DNA of 6,229 nt from Desulfobacteraceae bacterium (GCA_030615565.1 JAUWZC010000134.1:1-6229); one strand, 5' to 3'. Positions 1 to 6,220 are shown, counted from the first letter of the stretch. A program made the numbers and translations. Notes: generated by a model not told the origin, from the sequence alone.

Positions 1-126
1 TTTGCACATTCATCTACTTAATAATATTTTCTGTTTGATTCTAAATAAAATATAAATCTCTCTGGGGAAGAGAACCGGAGTGTCCAAAAAATCTGTTGGA
101 TTTAGTTTATCTAACTGGGCAAGCCA

Positions 127-174
127 TTTATAGCCGGCTGAAAGAACCTATAAATTTGAGCGATGTTTATAGCC
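127..174. repeat. Short direct/inverted repeats TTTATAGCC in the non-coding tail
   Basis: The 9-mer TTTATAGCC occurs at 127-135 and again at 166-174. Its partial inverse CTATAAA lies between them at 148-154. CTATAAA can pair with TTTATAG on either side, leaving a loop of 14 nt (left) or 11 nt (right). The region lies downstream of the minus-strand hpt operon, so it could shape the 3' end of that transcript, but no U-tract follows the stems in the minus direction and I do not call a terminator. An 8-bp palindrome AGCCGGCT sits at 132-139. The rest of 1-196 holds no open frame I can support and nothing else recognisable. Confidence 0.4.
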
Positions 175-196
175 CTATTCAAAGTTTCTAACGGGG

Positions 197-1234
197 TTAT
201 TTTTTAGCAGGAAAAGAACTTATTGCCTCCACGGTAAATTCGCTTATGTCTTCAGGTAAATCGCTAAAAATAATCATAAAATGGATAGAAGAACCGGGAA
301 GAATATTTGTATTTATCTTATTTTTGCCAAACTTGTTCATCAGCCGCTTATTTATCTCTTCAATTGACAGGGATTGTAGTTCTTTATCATTAATTGGGTT
401 TCCAGCAAAGGCAATCTTGCTTTTAACTACCTTAGATTTGGAATCTAGGATATTTGATTTGATCCTGATATAATTCCTTTTATCTGGGTAATTATTTACC
501 ACCAAACCTTTAACTAAAAAAAGCTTACCTGCCTTCTTCAAATTCACAAAAGAACCATTTAAATCTTTAAAAGATAATCTTTTGTTTCCCATGTCAAAGA
601 CTTGTTCTTTAGATAGGTGTTTTTTAAATAAAGGAAGAGATTCTGGGAGGAAGTCTGGTTTAAACACAATCAAGGCAGCTGCAGCCCCAACAAGGAAGAG
701 AATTATTAACAAAATTGTGATCCATAATTTTGATCTGCGCCTTTTTTTAATAATTGGACGAGTTTTGGCTGGCTTTTCTGTCTCTTCTATCTTTTCTCCT
801 TTTTCCTCTTCTTCTCTGGCTAGAATCTCTTCCTCAATTCTTGCTGCCCTTTCCATTGCCTCGGCTACATCTACATCTATCTTTACCTCTTCTTCCTCCT
901 CCTTTATAAGGCCTGAGTCTAATTGAGATATATCTTCAAAAGAAATTGCTTCTATCCCCTCCTCTTCCTGGCGGAGTCCCTCCACAGCCTCTGTGACGAT
1001 TGTTTTATCAACATCTGGGACCACACCCTCTTCTTTAGGAGCCTCTTCTGGAGGTACAATCTCTTGTTCCTCTAATCTCTCAGTGGAATCTTCCTCAATT
1101 TCTATTTCTGGTTTGGGCGGGAAGGCGGTAAATATATGCTTACAGATGGAGCATCTAACCTTTGAGCCAGTTTCTTTCAGGAGATTTTCATCAAGGTTAA
1201 ATTTAGTGTGGCATCTCTTACATTCAATTATCAT
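197..1234 (-). CDS. Zinc-ribbon (MJ0042-type) and DUF3426 domain membrane protein
   Basis: A 345-residue protein of unknown function. Seen: an N-terminal Cys4 zinc ribbon with C5-x2-C8 and C28-x2-C31, matching the MJ0042 finger pattern (CxxC, Phe spacer, VRCxxC). A long Glu-rich linker follows at about 42-155, then a basic patch KKRRRSK at 163-169 and one hydrophobic membrane segment at about 170-191. The C-terminal domain at about 205-341 has the DUF3426 look (VKGLVVNN, FAGNP, ILPGSS, FSDLP). The positive-inside rule puts the zinc ribbon in the cytoplasm and the C-terminal domain outside. The ATG follows AAGGAG with a 6-nt spacer. It starts 15 nt after the hpt stop, so the two are almost certainly cotranscribed. 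In the family, this arrangement suggests a membrane-anchored sensor or assembly factor, but no activity is established. The domain calls are firm, the function unknown. Confidence 0.85.
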   Translation of the reverse strand: MIIECKRCHTKFNLDENLLKETGSKVRCSICKHIFTAFPPKPEIEIEEDSTERLEEQEIVPPEEAPKEEGVVPDVDKTIVTEAVEGLRQEEEGIEAISFEDISQLDSGLIKEEEEEVKIDVDVAEAMERAARIEEEILAREEEEKGEKIEETEKPAKTRPIIKKRRRSKLWITILLIILFLVGAAAALIVFKPDFLPESLPLFKKHLSKEQVFDMGNKRLSFKDLNGSFVNLKKAGKLFLVKGLVVNNYPDKRNYIRIKSNILDSKSKVVKSKIAFAGNPINDKELQSLSIEEINKRLMNKFGKNKINTNILPGSSIHFMIIFSDLPEDISEFTVEAISSFPAKK

Positions 1235-1249
1235 TTTATTCTCCTTAAA

Positions 1250-1783
1250 TTAATCCTTTATCTCTAAGCTAAGAATATATGGTAGATATCGAAATTTCTC
1301 ATTGTAATCCAGGCCATAGCCAACCACAAAACCTTCTTTGATTTCAAAGCCCCAGTAGTCTATCCCTATTTCTTTCTCTCTTCGCTCCAGCTTGTTGATT
1401 AATGTACAGATTTTAACAGATTCGGGTTCTCTTCCCTTAACATGTCTAACAAGATAGGACAATGTTAATCCTGTATCAATAATATCCTCAACAATTATTA
1501 CTGGTTTCCCTTTAATTGATAACTCAATGTCCTTTGTTAATGTAATTTTACCACTTGATACATTTTTTGAGCCGTAACTGGCTAACCTTACAAAATCTAT
1601 TTTTAACGGTATGGAAATCTCTCTAACAAGATCAGAAAGAAAAATAAATACACCATTCAATACGCCTATCAGAACAGGTTCTTGATTTTGGTATTCGTTA
1701 GCGATATTCTGAGCAATCTTTTTGACCTGCTGACGAATTTCTTTCTCTGGAATTTTTTTTAATATTCTATAACGGTTAATCAA
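1250..1783 (-). CDS. hpt: Hypoxanthine(-guanine) phosphoribosyltransferase
   Basis: Cytoplasmic purine-salvage enzyme that joins hypoxanthine or guanine to PRPP, giving IMP or GMP and pyrophosphate. The 177 residues match the usual bacterial length of about 175-180. Seen: the pyrophosphate-loop position VLNGVFIF (41-48; most relatives have LKG), the flexible-loop start SYGS (69-72), the PRPP-binding motif VIIVEDIIDTG (95-105) with the acidic pair E99/D100 and D103/T104, the purine-contact lysine K131 in NKLERR, and the C-terminal signature FVVGYGLDY (152-160) followed by RYLP. The start is TTG: an in-frame TAA lies four codons upstream and the first internal residues already fit the family. 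A modest AAGAAG Shine-Dalgarno (1789-1794) sits 5 nt ahead. It is the first gene of a two-gene unit with the zinc-ribbon protein. Preference for hypoxanthine over guanine cannot be read from the sequence. Confidence 0.95.
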   Translation of the reverse strand: MINRYRILKKIPEKEIRQQVKKIAQNIANEYQNQEPVLIGVLNGVFIFLSDLVREISIPLKIDFVRLASYGSKNVSSGKITLTKDIELSIKGKPVIIVEDIIDTGLTLSYLVRHVKGREPESVKICTLINKLERREKEIGIDYWGFEIKEGFVVGYGLDYNEKFRYLPYILSLEIKD

Positions 1784-1820
1784 AAGATCTTCTTATGTTT
1801 AACGTGTGCTTAATCGAGAA

Positions 1821-1849
1821 AAAATATTGAAAATTCAAGCAAATGTCAA
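1821..1849 (-). promoter_or_regulatory. Sigma-70-type promoter for hpt
   Basis: On the minus strand, TTGACA (1849-1844) is a perfect -35 box. A 17-nt spacer separates it from TATTTT (1826-1821), a 4/6 match to TATAAT in a very AT-rich stretch. Transcription would begin near 1814, about 30 nt ahead of the hpt TTG. Assigned from the motif and position only. Confidence 0.6.
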
Positions 1850-1962
1850 CTAATATTCATAATATTTATAGGTTATCATATACGAGAGCAATGATGAACT
1901 TATTATTTTCACCTCAAGGTCTTGTTCTGCATATCTTGCTTTTATCTTTAAGGGTTTTATCC

Positions 1963-1991
1963 TTGACAATAAAATGTGCCACAGATAATAT
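1963..1991 (+). promoter_or_regulatory. Sigma-70-type promoter for sdhCAB
   Basis: TTGACA at 1963-1968 is a perfect -35 box, followed after 17 nt by TAATAT at 1986-1991 (4/6 to consensus). The overlapping GATAAT at 1984-1989 is a 5/6 match with a 15-nt spacer. Initiation would fall near 1998, leaving a leader of about 55 nt before sdhC. The roughly 110 nt between this and the divergent hpt promoter is AT-rich and contains paired AATATT words (near 1851-1867). I recognise no named operator there. Confidence 0.65.
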
Positions 1992-2042
1992 CTTTCACGC
2001 TAAAATTTATAGCAATTTGGTTCTATAAATGAGTTCATAAAA

Positions 2043-2048
2043 TGAGGT
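2043..2048 (+). promoter_or_regulatory. Ribosome binding site of sdhC
   Basis: TGAGGT lies 6 nt before the ATG at 2055 and supports that start. Confidence 0.7.
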
Positions 2049-2054
2049 TTTTAG

Positions 2055-2882
2055 ATGGAGAAGGCATTAACAATAACTAAGGTAGAATCCTATATTATCT
2101 CCCTCATGGGGAAATTCCCTATTCTGTCTTATTATGCCAATACGAGAGGTTGGTCTTTTTTGATAAGCTGGGGACACAGGTTGGCCGGACTAACACTTGT
2201 TGGCTATATGTTTGCTCATATTTATACACTATCCTTACTGTTTACCCCTGCAACCTTTGATGCAGATATGAAATTTTTACACAATATTGTCTTTTCATTT
2301 CTTGAATGGGCTGTCGCTATTCCTCTTATATTTCATTCTCTGAATGGTGGGAGATTAATCCTTTACGAGCTGTTTCATATGAGAGAAGATGAAATAGTGA
2401 TACGCTGGATGATTATTCTTGGCCTTATCTATATTTTTATCGTCGGGTTTTTCTTTATAGAGGAGGCTCAGCAAATATCAGTTGCTCTATTCTGGTCGAT
2501 TACTGTTGCTATAAGCCTCATTGCTTTTTTAATTGTTCTTAACAAGGTTTGGGTGACCGGTAATTCCATCCTTTGGAAGCTCCAGAGAATCACGGGCGCA
2601 TTTATGTTTCCGATGCTATTAGGCCACATGCTATTTATGCATATGAACTATCTAACAGGACATGACAGTAGAACCATTCTAGAAAGAGTACAGAACCCCT
2701 TTATAAAAGGAATGGATTTTGTTTTTATCATTTTCCTGCTTTTTCATGCAGGTTATGGACTATTCAGTATTGTTGCCGATTATATAAAGCCAGGTCCCTT
2801 ACTTAAATCTTTAACGTTCCTTATTATTATTGTTATAGCTATATCTGCCTTTTTTGGCATCAGACTTGTTGTCGCTTTATAG
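2055..2882 (+). CDS. sdhC: Succinate dehydrogenase/fumarate reductase cytochrome b membrane anchor (fused SdhC-SdhD type)
   Basis: Membrane anchor that binds haem b and passes electrons between the iron-sulfur subunit and quinone. Its 275 residues contain about seven hydrophobic segments (roughly 33-62, 77-105, 115-136, 140-164, 172-198, 217-242, 250-274). The first half looks like SdhC: SWGHRLAG (39-45) and FHSLNGGR (93-100). The second half looks like SdhD: LQRITGAF (176-183), LLGHM (188-192) and FHAGYG...ADY (230-243). The halves repeat each other: R42/H55 mirrors R178/H191 with the same spacing, and H94 mirrors H231. These four histidines are candidate ligands for two haems (pairs H55/H191 and H94/H231, inferred by analogy). 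It is longer than the usual five-helix type B anchor of about 200-255 residues. No separate sdhD exists, and sdhA follows after 11 nt. The Glu two residues before a haem ligand in Wolinella FrdC (E180) is Leu here (L229), judging by eye. Confidence 0.9.
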   Translation: MEKALTITKVESYIISLMGKFPILSYYANTRGWSFLISWGHRLAGLTLVGYMFAHIYTLSLLFTPATFDADMKFLHNIVFSFLEWAVAIPLIFHSLNGGRLILYELFHMREDEIVIRWMIILGLIYIFIVGFFFIEEAQQISVALFWSITVAISLIAFLIVLNKVWVTGNSILWKLQRITGAFMFPMLLGHMLFMHMNYLTGHDSRTILERVQNPFIKGMDFVFIIFLLFHAGYGLFSIVADYIKPGPLLKSLTFLIIIVIAISAFFGIRLVVAL

Positions 2883-2893
2883 AGGAGACAGTA

Positions 2894-4696
2894 ATGGGAG
2901 AAAAATTGACTATAGATTCTACCCTAAGGTGTGATGTCCTGGTTATTGGCGCTGGTGGGGCAGGCCTGAGAGCTGCTGCTCAGATAGGTGAGCTCAGACC
3001 AGGGACAAAAATAATAGCACTAACAAAGGTAACCAGTCCACAAAAGTCTCATACAACCACAGCCCAGGGAGGTATGGCAGCGGTTGATCCAAAAGACCCC
3101 GTAGACAAACCGATATTTCACATATTTGATACCTGGAAGGGTTCAGATTGTTCTGCTGACCAGAATGTAATCAAGAAGGTCTGTAATATGGGCTGGGAAG
3201 AGGTAGTCTGGCTTGAGAGAAATGGCATGCATTTCAGTCGTACAGAAGAGGGGAGGATTCCTAAAAGACCCTTTGGTGGCCATATGTTAAACTTTGGTGA
3301 GACAAAGGCCTTTAGGGCCTGTTATGAGGCAGACAGAACCGGAAAGGGGATTATGGACACTGTCTGGAATGAGTCCCTTAAACATGGTGTTAACTTTATT
3401 GGTCAGTGTATAGCAACAGAAATACTCTTTAAAGATAATAAATGCATTGGTGCTATTATCTTCAGGTATCCAGAGGGTAAATTCTTGGCAATCCTGGCAA
3501 AGGCAACTATTATGGCCACAGGTGGTAAAACCAGGATGTATCTGGTTAGCAGCAATTGCCGAGGAAACACAGGTGATGGCCTTGCCTTTGCACTTCATGC
3601 AGGCATTCCAATAATGGACCCCGAGGCAGTCCAGTTTCACCCCACAGGGATGGTGGGTCCTGGTATACTGGCCAGCGAGGCACTGAGGGGAGAGGGAGCT
3701 ATTCTCAGGAATAAGGATAAAGAGCCCTTTATGGAGCGTTATGCGCCCACGGCCAAGGATCTTGCCCCGAGGGATCTCATCTCAAGGGCAATTATAACGG
3801 AGTTCCGGGAAGGAAGAGGCCTTTTCCATGAGGGTCATAATGCACAGCATGTGTGGCTGGATTTGAGGCACCTCCCTAAAGAAGTTCATGAGAAAAAGAT
3901 TCAGGAGGTATGCTCCTTTTTTAAACGATTTGTTGGCGTTGACCCAGAAAAGGATCTTTGCCCTGTTACCCCAACGGCCCACTACCAGATGGGGGGGATA
4001 CCTACTAATGAGTTTGGCGAGGTTCAAACTGACACACAGACTATTATCCCTGGGCTTTTTGCCTGTGGAGAGGTTGCTGCTGCTTCCCTGCATGGCCTTA
4101 ACAGACTTGGAACCAATTCCCTATTGGAGTTGATAACCTTGGGCAAGGTTACTGGGGAGAGGGTTGTTGAGTATCTTAAAGATGCCGAAGATCCAGAGGA
4201 AATCTCTCCTGACGCTGGTCATATTGTGTTTGATCAATTTTCAACATATCTTAACGCCCAAGGGACAGAAAAATATGCCCAGATCAGGGAAACGTTGCGG
4301 AATCTTATGATGGAAAAGGTGGGTATATTCAGGACAGAAAAGTCCTTATTGGAAGCTATCGAAGGCCTAAAATCGCTGAAGGAAAGGGCAATGCATATAC
4401 CAATAGGAATAACGTCTTTGAAAGCGAATCAGGACCTTTGGCAGATATGGGAACTAAATAATTTGATAACTGTTTCTATGGTTATCGCCCAAGGAGCATT
4501 AGCAAGGAAGGAATCAAGAGGAGCCCATTATAGAGAAGATTATCCAGAGAGGAGCAATGAGTTTAACTACCATACCCTTGTTTCTATGCCTGAGTTTAAT
4601 AAGATTACCTTAGGTAAAAGACCTATAGATATGAGTATCTTTGAGGCCAAAGGAGAGCGTTTTGAGTTGTTTGACTATATAGAAAGAAAGTATTGA
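2894..4696 (+). CDS. sdhA: Succinate dehydrogenase/fumarate reductase flavoprotein subunit
   Basis: Catalytic subunit that interconverts succinate and fumarate using covalently bound FAD, on the cytoplasmic face of the membrane. The 600 residues are full length for the family. Seen: the dinucleotide-binding GAGGAG (19-24); the flavin-attachment motif SHTTTAQGG, with H53 expected to carry the FAD; QFHPTG with H249; the active-site stretch MERYAP...KDLAPRD with R293, aligned to the proton-shuttle Arg286 of E. coli SdhA; PTAHYQMGG with H363; and LNRLGTNSLLE with R404. Helical-domain landmarks DLWQIWELNN and ESRGAHYREDYP are intact. Q58 sits where E. coli SdhA has Gln50 and FrdA has Glu49, which leans toward a dehydrogenase, but direction cannot be settled from this. 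GAGGAG overlaps the sdhC stop and supports the ATG. No key residue is missing. Confidence 0.97.
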   Translation: MGEKLTIDSTLRCDVLVIGAGGAGLRAAAQIGELRPGTKIIALTKVTSPQKSHTTTAQGGMAAVDPKDPVDKPIFHIFDTWKGSDCSADQNVIKKVCNMGWEEVVWLERNGMHFSRTEEGRIPKRPFGGHMLNFGETKAFRACYEADRTGKGIMDTVWNESLKHGVNFIGQCIATEILFKDNKCIGAIIFRYPEGKFLAILAKATIMATGGKTRMYLVSSNCRGNTGDGLAFALHAGIPIMDPEAVQFHPTGMVGPGILASEALRGEGAILRNKDKEPFMERYAPTAKDLAPRDLISRAIITEFREGRGLFHEGHNAQHVWLDLRHLPKEVHEKKIQEVCSFFKRFVGVDPEKDLCPVTPTAHYQMGGIPTNEFGEVQTDTQTIIPGLFACGEVAAASLHGLNRLGTNSLLELITLGKVTGERVVEYLKDAEDPEEISPDAGHIVFDQFSTYLNAQGTEKYAQIRETLRNLMMEKVGIFRTEKSLLEAIEGLKSLKERAMHIPIGITSLKANQDLWQIWELNNLITVSMVIAQGALARKESRGAHYREDYPERSNEFNYHTLVSMPEFNKITLGKRPIDMSIFEAKGERFELFDYIERKY

Positions 4697-4717
4697 TCTT
4701 TTAAAAAGGGAGAGGAG

Positions 4718-5428
4718 ATGTCTAAATCCTATACTATCACCTTAGAGATCAGCAGGTACGATCCTGATACCAAACTCTCATGGATCCAGACATACCAGGT
4801 GGAGGTCGGCGGTATCCTTCGGTTTGTAGATGTCTTGCGCAAGGTTAATGATGAACAAGATCCAACCCTGGCTTGGGCCTCTTCGTGTGAACATGCCCAA
4901 TGTGGCAGTTGTGGGATAATTGTTAATGGCAAGCCACTTCTTGCCTGTGAGCTCTTGGTAAGAGATGCTGTAGAGAAATTCAATACCCAAAAATTCACAT
5001 TGAAGCCCTTAAACATAGCTCCAGTCCTGAGGGATCTGGTTGTTGATCTGGAAAAGGCCTATGATAAGGTTCATGAGGCTTTACCTTATCTTATAAAGCC
5101 GGCTCCTCCTCACCCAGACGGGGATGAATATCGGATCTCCCCGGAAAAACTTGATATCTATGTAGAAGCTACCCGGTGTATTAACTGTTTTTGCTGCGCA
5201 ACTGCCTGTATCAGCAGCCATCGTAATTTTCTCGGACCAAATGTCACAATGGCCAATATAGTTCGCCTTATGGATCCAAGGGAGACTGCAAAAGAGGAAA
5301 GGATGGATATCCTATACAGGGAGGATGGTGTTTATAGGTGTCATACATCCAGGGCCTGTTCCTTTGTTTGCCCTAAGGAGATAGATGTATCCCATTTTCT
5401 CGCACTTGGGAAGGAAGGTAAGTTTTAG
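4718..5428 (+). CDS. sdhB: Succinate dehydrogenase/fumarate reductase iron-sulfur subunit
   Basis: Carries electrons from the flavin to the membrane quinone site through three clusters. The 236 residues are of usual length. Seen: the plant-type [2Fe-2S] ligands C57, C62, C65 and C77; then the C-terminal ferredoxin-like domain with C154, C157 and C160 plus C218 for [4Fe-4S], and C164, C208 and C214 for [3Fe-4S]. Spacings match E. coli SdhB (C-x5-C-x3-C at the end). A minor oddity: the residue after C164 is Ile rather than the common Pro. The gene starts 21 nt after sdhA behind a GGGAGAGG purine run, completing a tight sdhCAB operon. The stop is followed after one base by a palindromic repeat, so the operon transcript probably ends in or passes through that structure. 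Confidence 0.97.
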   Translation: MSKSYTITLEISRYDPDTKLSWIQTYQVEVGGILRFVDVLRKVNDEQDPTLAWASSCEHAQCGSCGIIVNGKPLLACELLVRDAVEKFNTQKFTLKPLNIAPVLRDLVVDLEKAYDKVHEALPYLIKPAPPHPDGDEYRISPEKLDIYVEATRCINCFCCATACISSHRNFLGPNVTMANIVRLMDPRETAKEERMDILYREDGVYRCHTSRACSFVCPKEIDVSHFLALGKEGKF

Positions 5429-5429
5429 A

Positions 5430-5594
5430 AATATTGATGGCTTCGTAAAAAGTCCAACTGCTGCGTTACGCTTCATCTTTCGTCATTGTGGTGTACTGGT
5501 AAGTACGCCTCATTCCTCAAGATTCGCAAGCCTTGCATTTGGGACTTTTTACTTTGCCGTCCAATTTTTGACTTTTTATGAGTTCGTCGATATT
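5430..5594. repeat. 165-bp palindromic (MITE-like) intergenic repeat with nested ends
   Basis: The outer arms 5430-5454 and 5570-5594 are inverted copies, matching at 19 of 25 positions, including an unbroken TAAAAAGTC. The left arm also matches an inner right arm: 5436-5455 against 5542-5561, 16 of 20 positions (GTAAAAAGTCC intact). The interior (about 5459-5540) is a looser palindrome around GTGTACTGGTAAGTACGCC. It has no coding capacity of its own, though an open frame runs through it by chance. It begins one base after the sdhB stop. I recall similar TTCGTAAAAAGTC-ended elements from Desulfobacterota genomes, but that is memory rather than a search. It could be a non-autonomous mobile element or a REP-like structure, and the stem plus T-rich arm could end sdh transcription. 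Confidence 0.7.
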
Positions 5595-5596
5595 AG
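5568..5596 (+). promoter_or_regulatory. Possible infC promoter in the right arm of the repeat
   Basis: TTGACT (5568-5573; 5/6 to the -35 consensus) is separated by 17 nt from TATTAG (5591-5596; 4/6 to the -10 consensus). It would start transcription near 5603, about 115 nt before infC, so the tandem repeat and hairpins below would be in the leader RNA. The -35 box uses bases of the repeat's right arm. Motif evidence only. Confidence 0.4.
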
Positions 5597-5610
5597 CTAT
5601 CATAAATAAA

Positions 5611-5646
5611 CTAAAGTGCCTAAAGTGCATAAGATGCCTAAAGTTT
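5611..5646 (+). repeat. Four tandem 9-mers, consensus CTAAAGTGC
   Basis: Four consecutive 9-nt units: CTAAAGTGC (5611-5619), CTAAAGTGC (5620-5628), ATAAGATGC (5629-5637, 6/9) and CTAAAGTTT (5638-5646, 7/9). An inverted counterpart with two CTAAAGT cores lies at 5676-5697, just before the infC ribosome binding site. The origin is unknown; the period and the first two exact units are seen directly. Confidence 0.8.
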
Positions 5647-5699
5647 ATATATCAGCTTGCAACAACCCTATCCATAACTTTAGCTCACTTTAGGCATTT
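5632..5699 (+). promoter_or_regulatory. Leader hairpin ahead of infC, with alternative pairings
   Basis: ATGCCTAAAGT (5634-5644) and ACTTTAGGCAT (5687-5697) are perfectly complementary over 11 bp. They extend to 13 bp with one G-U pair (5632-5644 with 5687-5699), around a 42-nt loop. TGCCTAAAGT is also present at 5617-5626 and could replace the 5635-5644 copy in pairing. Within the loop, AACTTTAG (5676-5683) can instead pair with CTAAAGTT (5638-5645). The stem ends 4 nt before the Shine-Dalgarno sequence, so switching between forms could affect initiation. That role is inferred from geometry. Confidence 0.45.
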
Positions 5700-5703
5700 C
5701 TTT

Positions 5704-5719
5704 AAAGGAGGTAACTATA
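5704..5719 (+). promoter_or_regulatory. Strong Shine-Dalgarno that fixes the ATA start of infC
   Basis: AAAGGAGGT (5704-5712) is a near-complete anti-16S match. The core GGAGG (5707-5711) is 5 nt from ATA at 5717-5719. No ATG, GTG or TTG lies at a suitable distance in this frame; the first GTG in frame is 66 nt further in, inside conserved protein sequence. Confidence 0.8.
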
Positions 5720-6220
5720 AGCAAAAAACTGGCTGTAAGGGTTAACGAGCAAATTAAGGCCAAAACAGTAAGATTAATATCAGTGGATGGAAAGCAGATA
5801 GGAATTGTCTCTATTAATGAGGCCCTGCTTGCAGCAAGAGAAAAGGATCTCGATCTGGTTGAGGTAGCCCCCGATGCGGAGCATCCTGTATGCCGCATCA
5901 TGGATTATGGTAAACTAAGGTACGAGAAGTCCAAAAAAGGAAAAACTAAATCAAAGATAAGCCACCTTAAAGAGATCAAGCTCAGGCCCCTTATTGCAGA
6001 ACATGATGTAGGGGTGAAGATAAAGAATATAAGAAGATTTTTACTTCAGGGAGATAAGGTGAGGGTTCATATAGTATTCAGGGGAAGGGAGAGATCCCAT
6101 ACCGATTTAGGCCTAAATCTACTTCAGGAGATTATCAAAAAGATTGAGGACATAGGCCTTGTAGAAGTAGTCCCCAAGATGGAAGGAAAAGATATGTCCA
6201 TGCTAATTGTGCCAAGATAA
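5717..6220 (+). CDS. infC: Translation initiation factor IF-3, ATA start
   Basis: Binds the 30S subunit, prevents premature 50S joining and rejects non-standard start codons. Read from ATA at 5717 the protein has 167 residues, a normal IF-3 length. Its start (Met-SKKLAVRVNEQIKAKTVRL) is the classic IF-3 N-terminus. Beginning at the GTG of 5783 would lose 22 residues, including RVNEQI. Seen: the N-domain to about residue 75 with RIMDYGKLRYE, a Lys-rich linker (KSKKGKTKSK), and the C-domain from KEIKLRP through HD, the GDKV stretch, FRGRE and the terminal IVPR. A rare initiator is known for infC in other bacteria (AUU in E. coli), where IF-3 represses its own translation; ATA would fit. The gene is intact. 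thrS, its common upstream partner, is absent here; rpmI/rplT would lie beyond the window if the usual order holds. Confidence 0.95.
   Translation: MSKKLAVRVNEQIKAKTVRLISVDGKQIGIVSINEALLAAREKDLDLVEVAPDAEHPVCRIMDYGKLRYEKSKKGKTKSKISHLKEIKLRPLIAEHDVGVKIKNIRRFLLQGDKVRVHIVFRGRERSHTDLGLNLLQEIIKKIEDIGLVEVVPKMEGKDMSMLIVPR

Noticed and set aside
1..20. ATG reading off the left edge on the minus strand
   Set aside because: No convincing ribosome binding site and only four codons are visible.
89..103. Possible minus-strand terminator, AAATC/GATTT stem
   Set aside because: The stem is only 5 bp and AT-rich, and the short T-run after it is interrupted; too weak to call.
582..926. Plus-strand open frame with a Ser-rich product opposite the zinc-ribbon gene
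   Set aside because: The Ser-rich run is the antisense of the Glu-rich linker codons; the minus-strand protein has clear domains and a good ribosome binding site.
1843..2028. 61-codon open frame on the plus strand between hpt and sdhC
   Set aside because: It overlaps both divergent promoters, has no Shine-Dalgarno, and its product resembles no family. It looks like chance in AT-rich sequence.
3287..3640. Minus-strand open frame with several Cys residues inside sdhA
   Set aside because: It is antisense to the strongly conserved flavoprotein, including its QFHPTG motif, and has no family resemblance or start signal.
5385..5609. 74-codon open frame on the plus strand across the end of sdhB
   Set aside because: It overlaps sdhB in another frame and then runs through the palindromic repeat, so its sequence is explained by the repeat arms.
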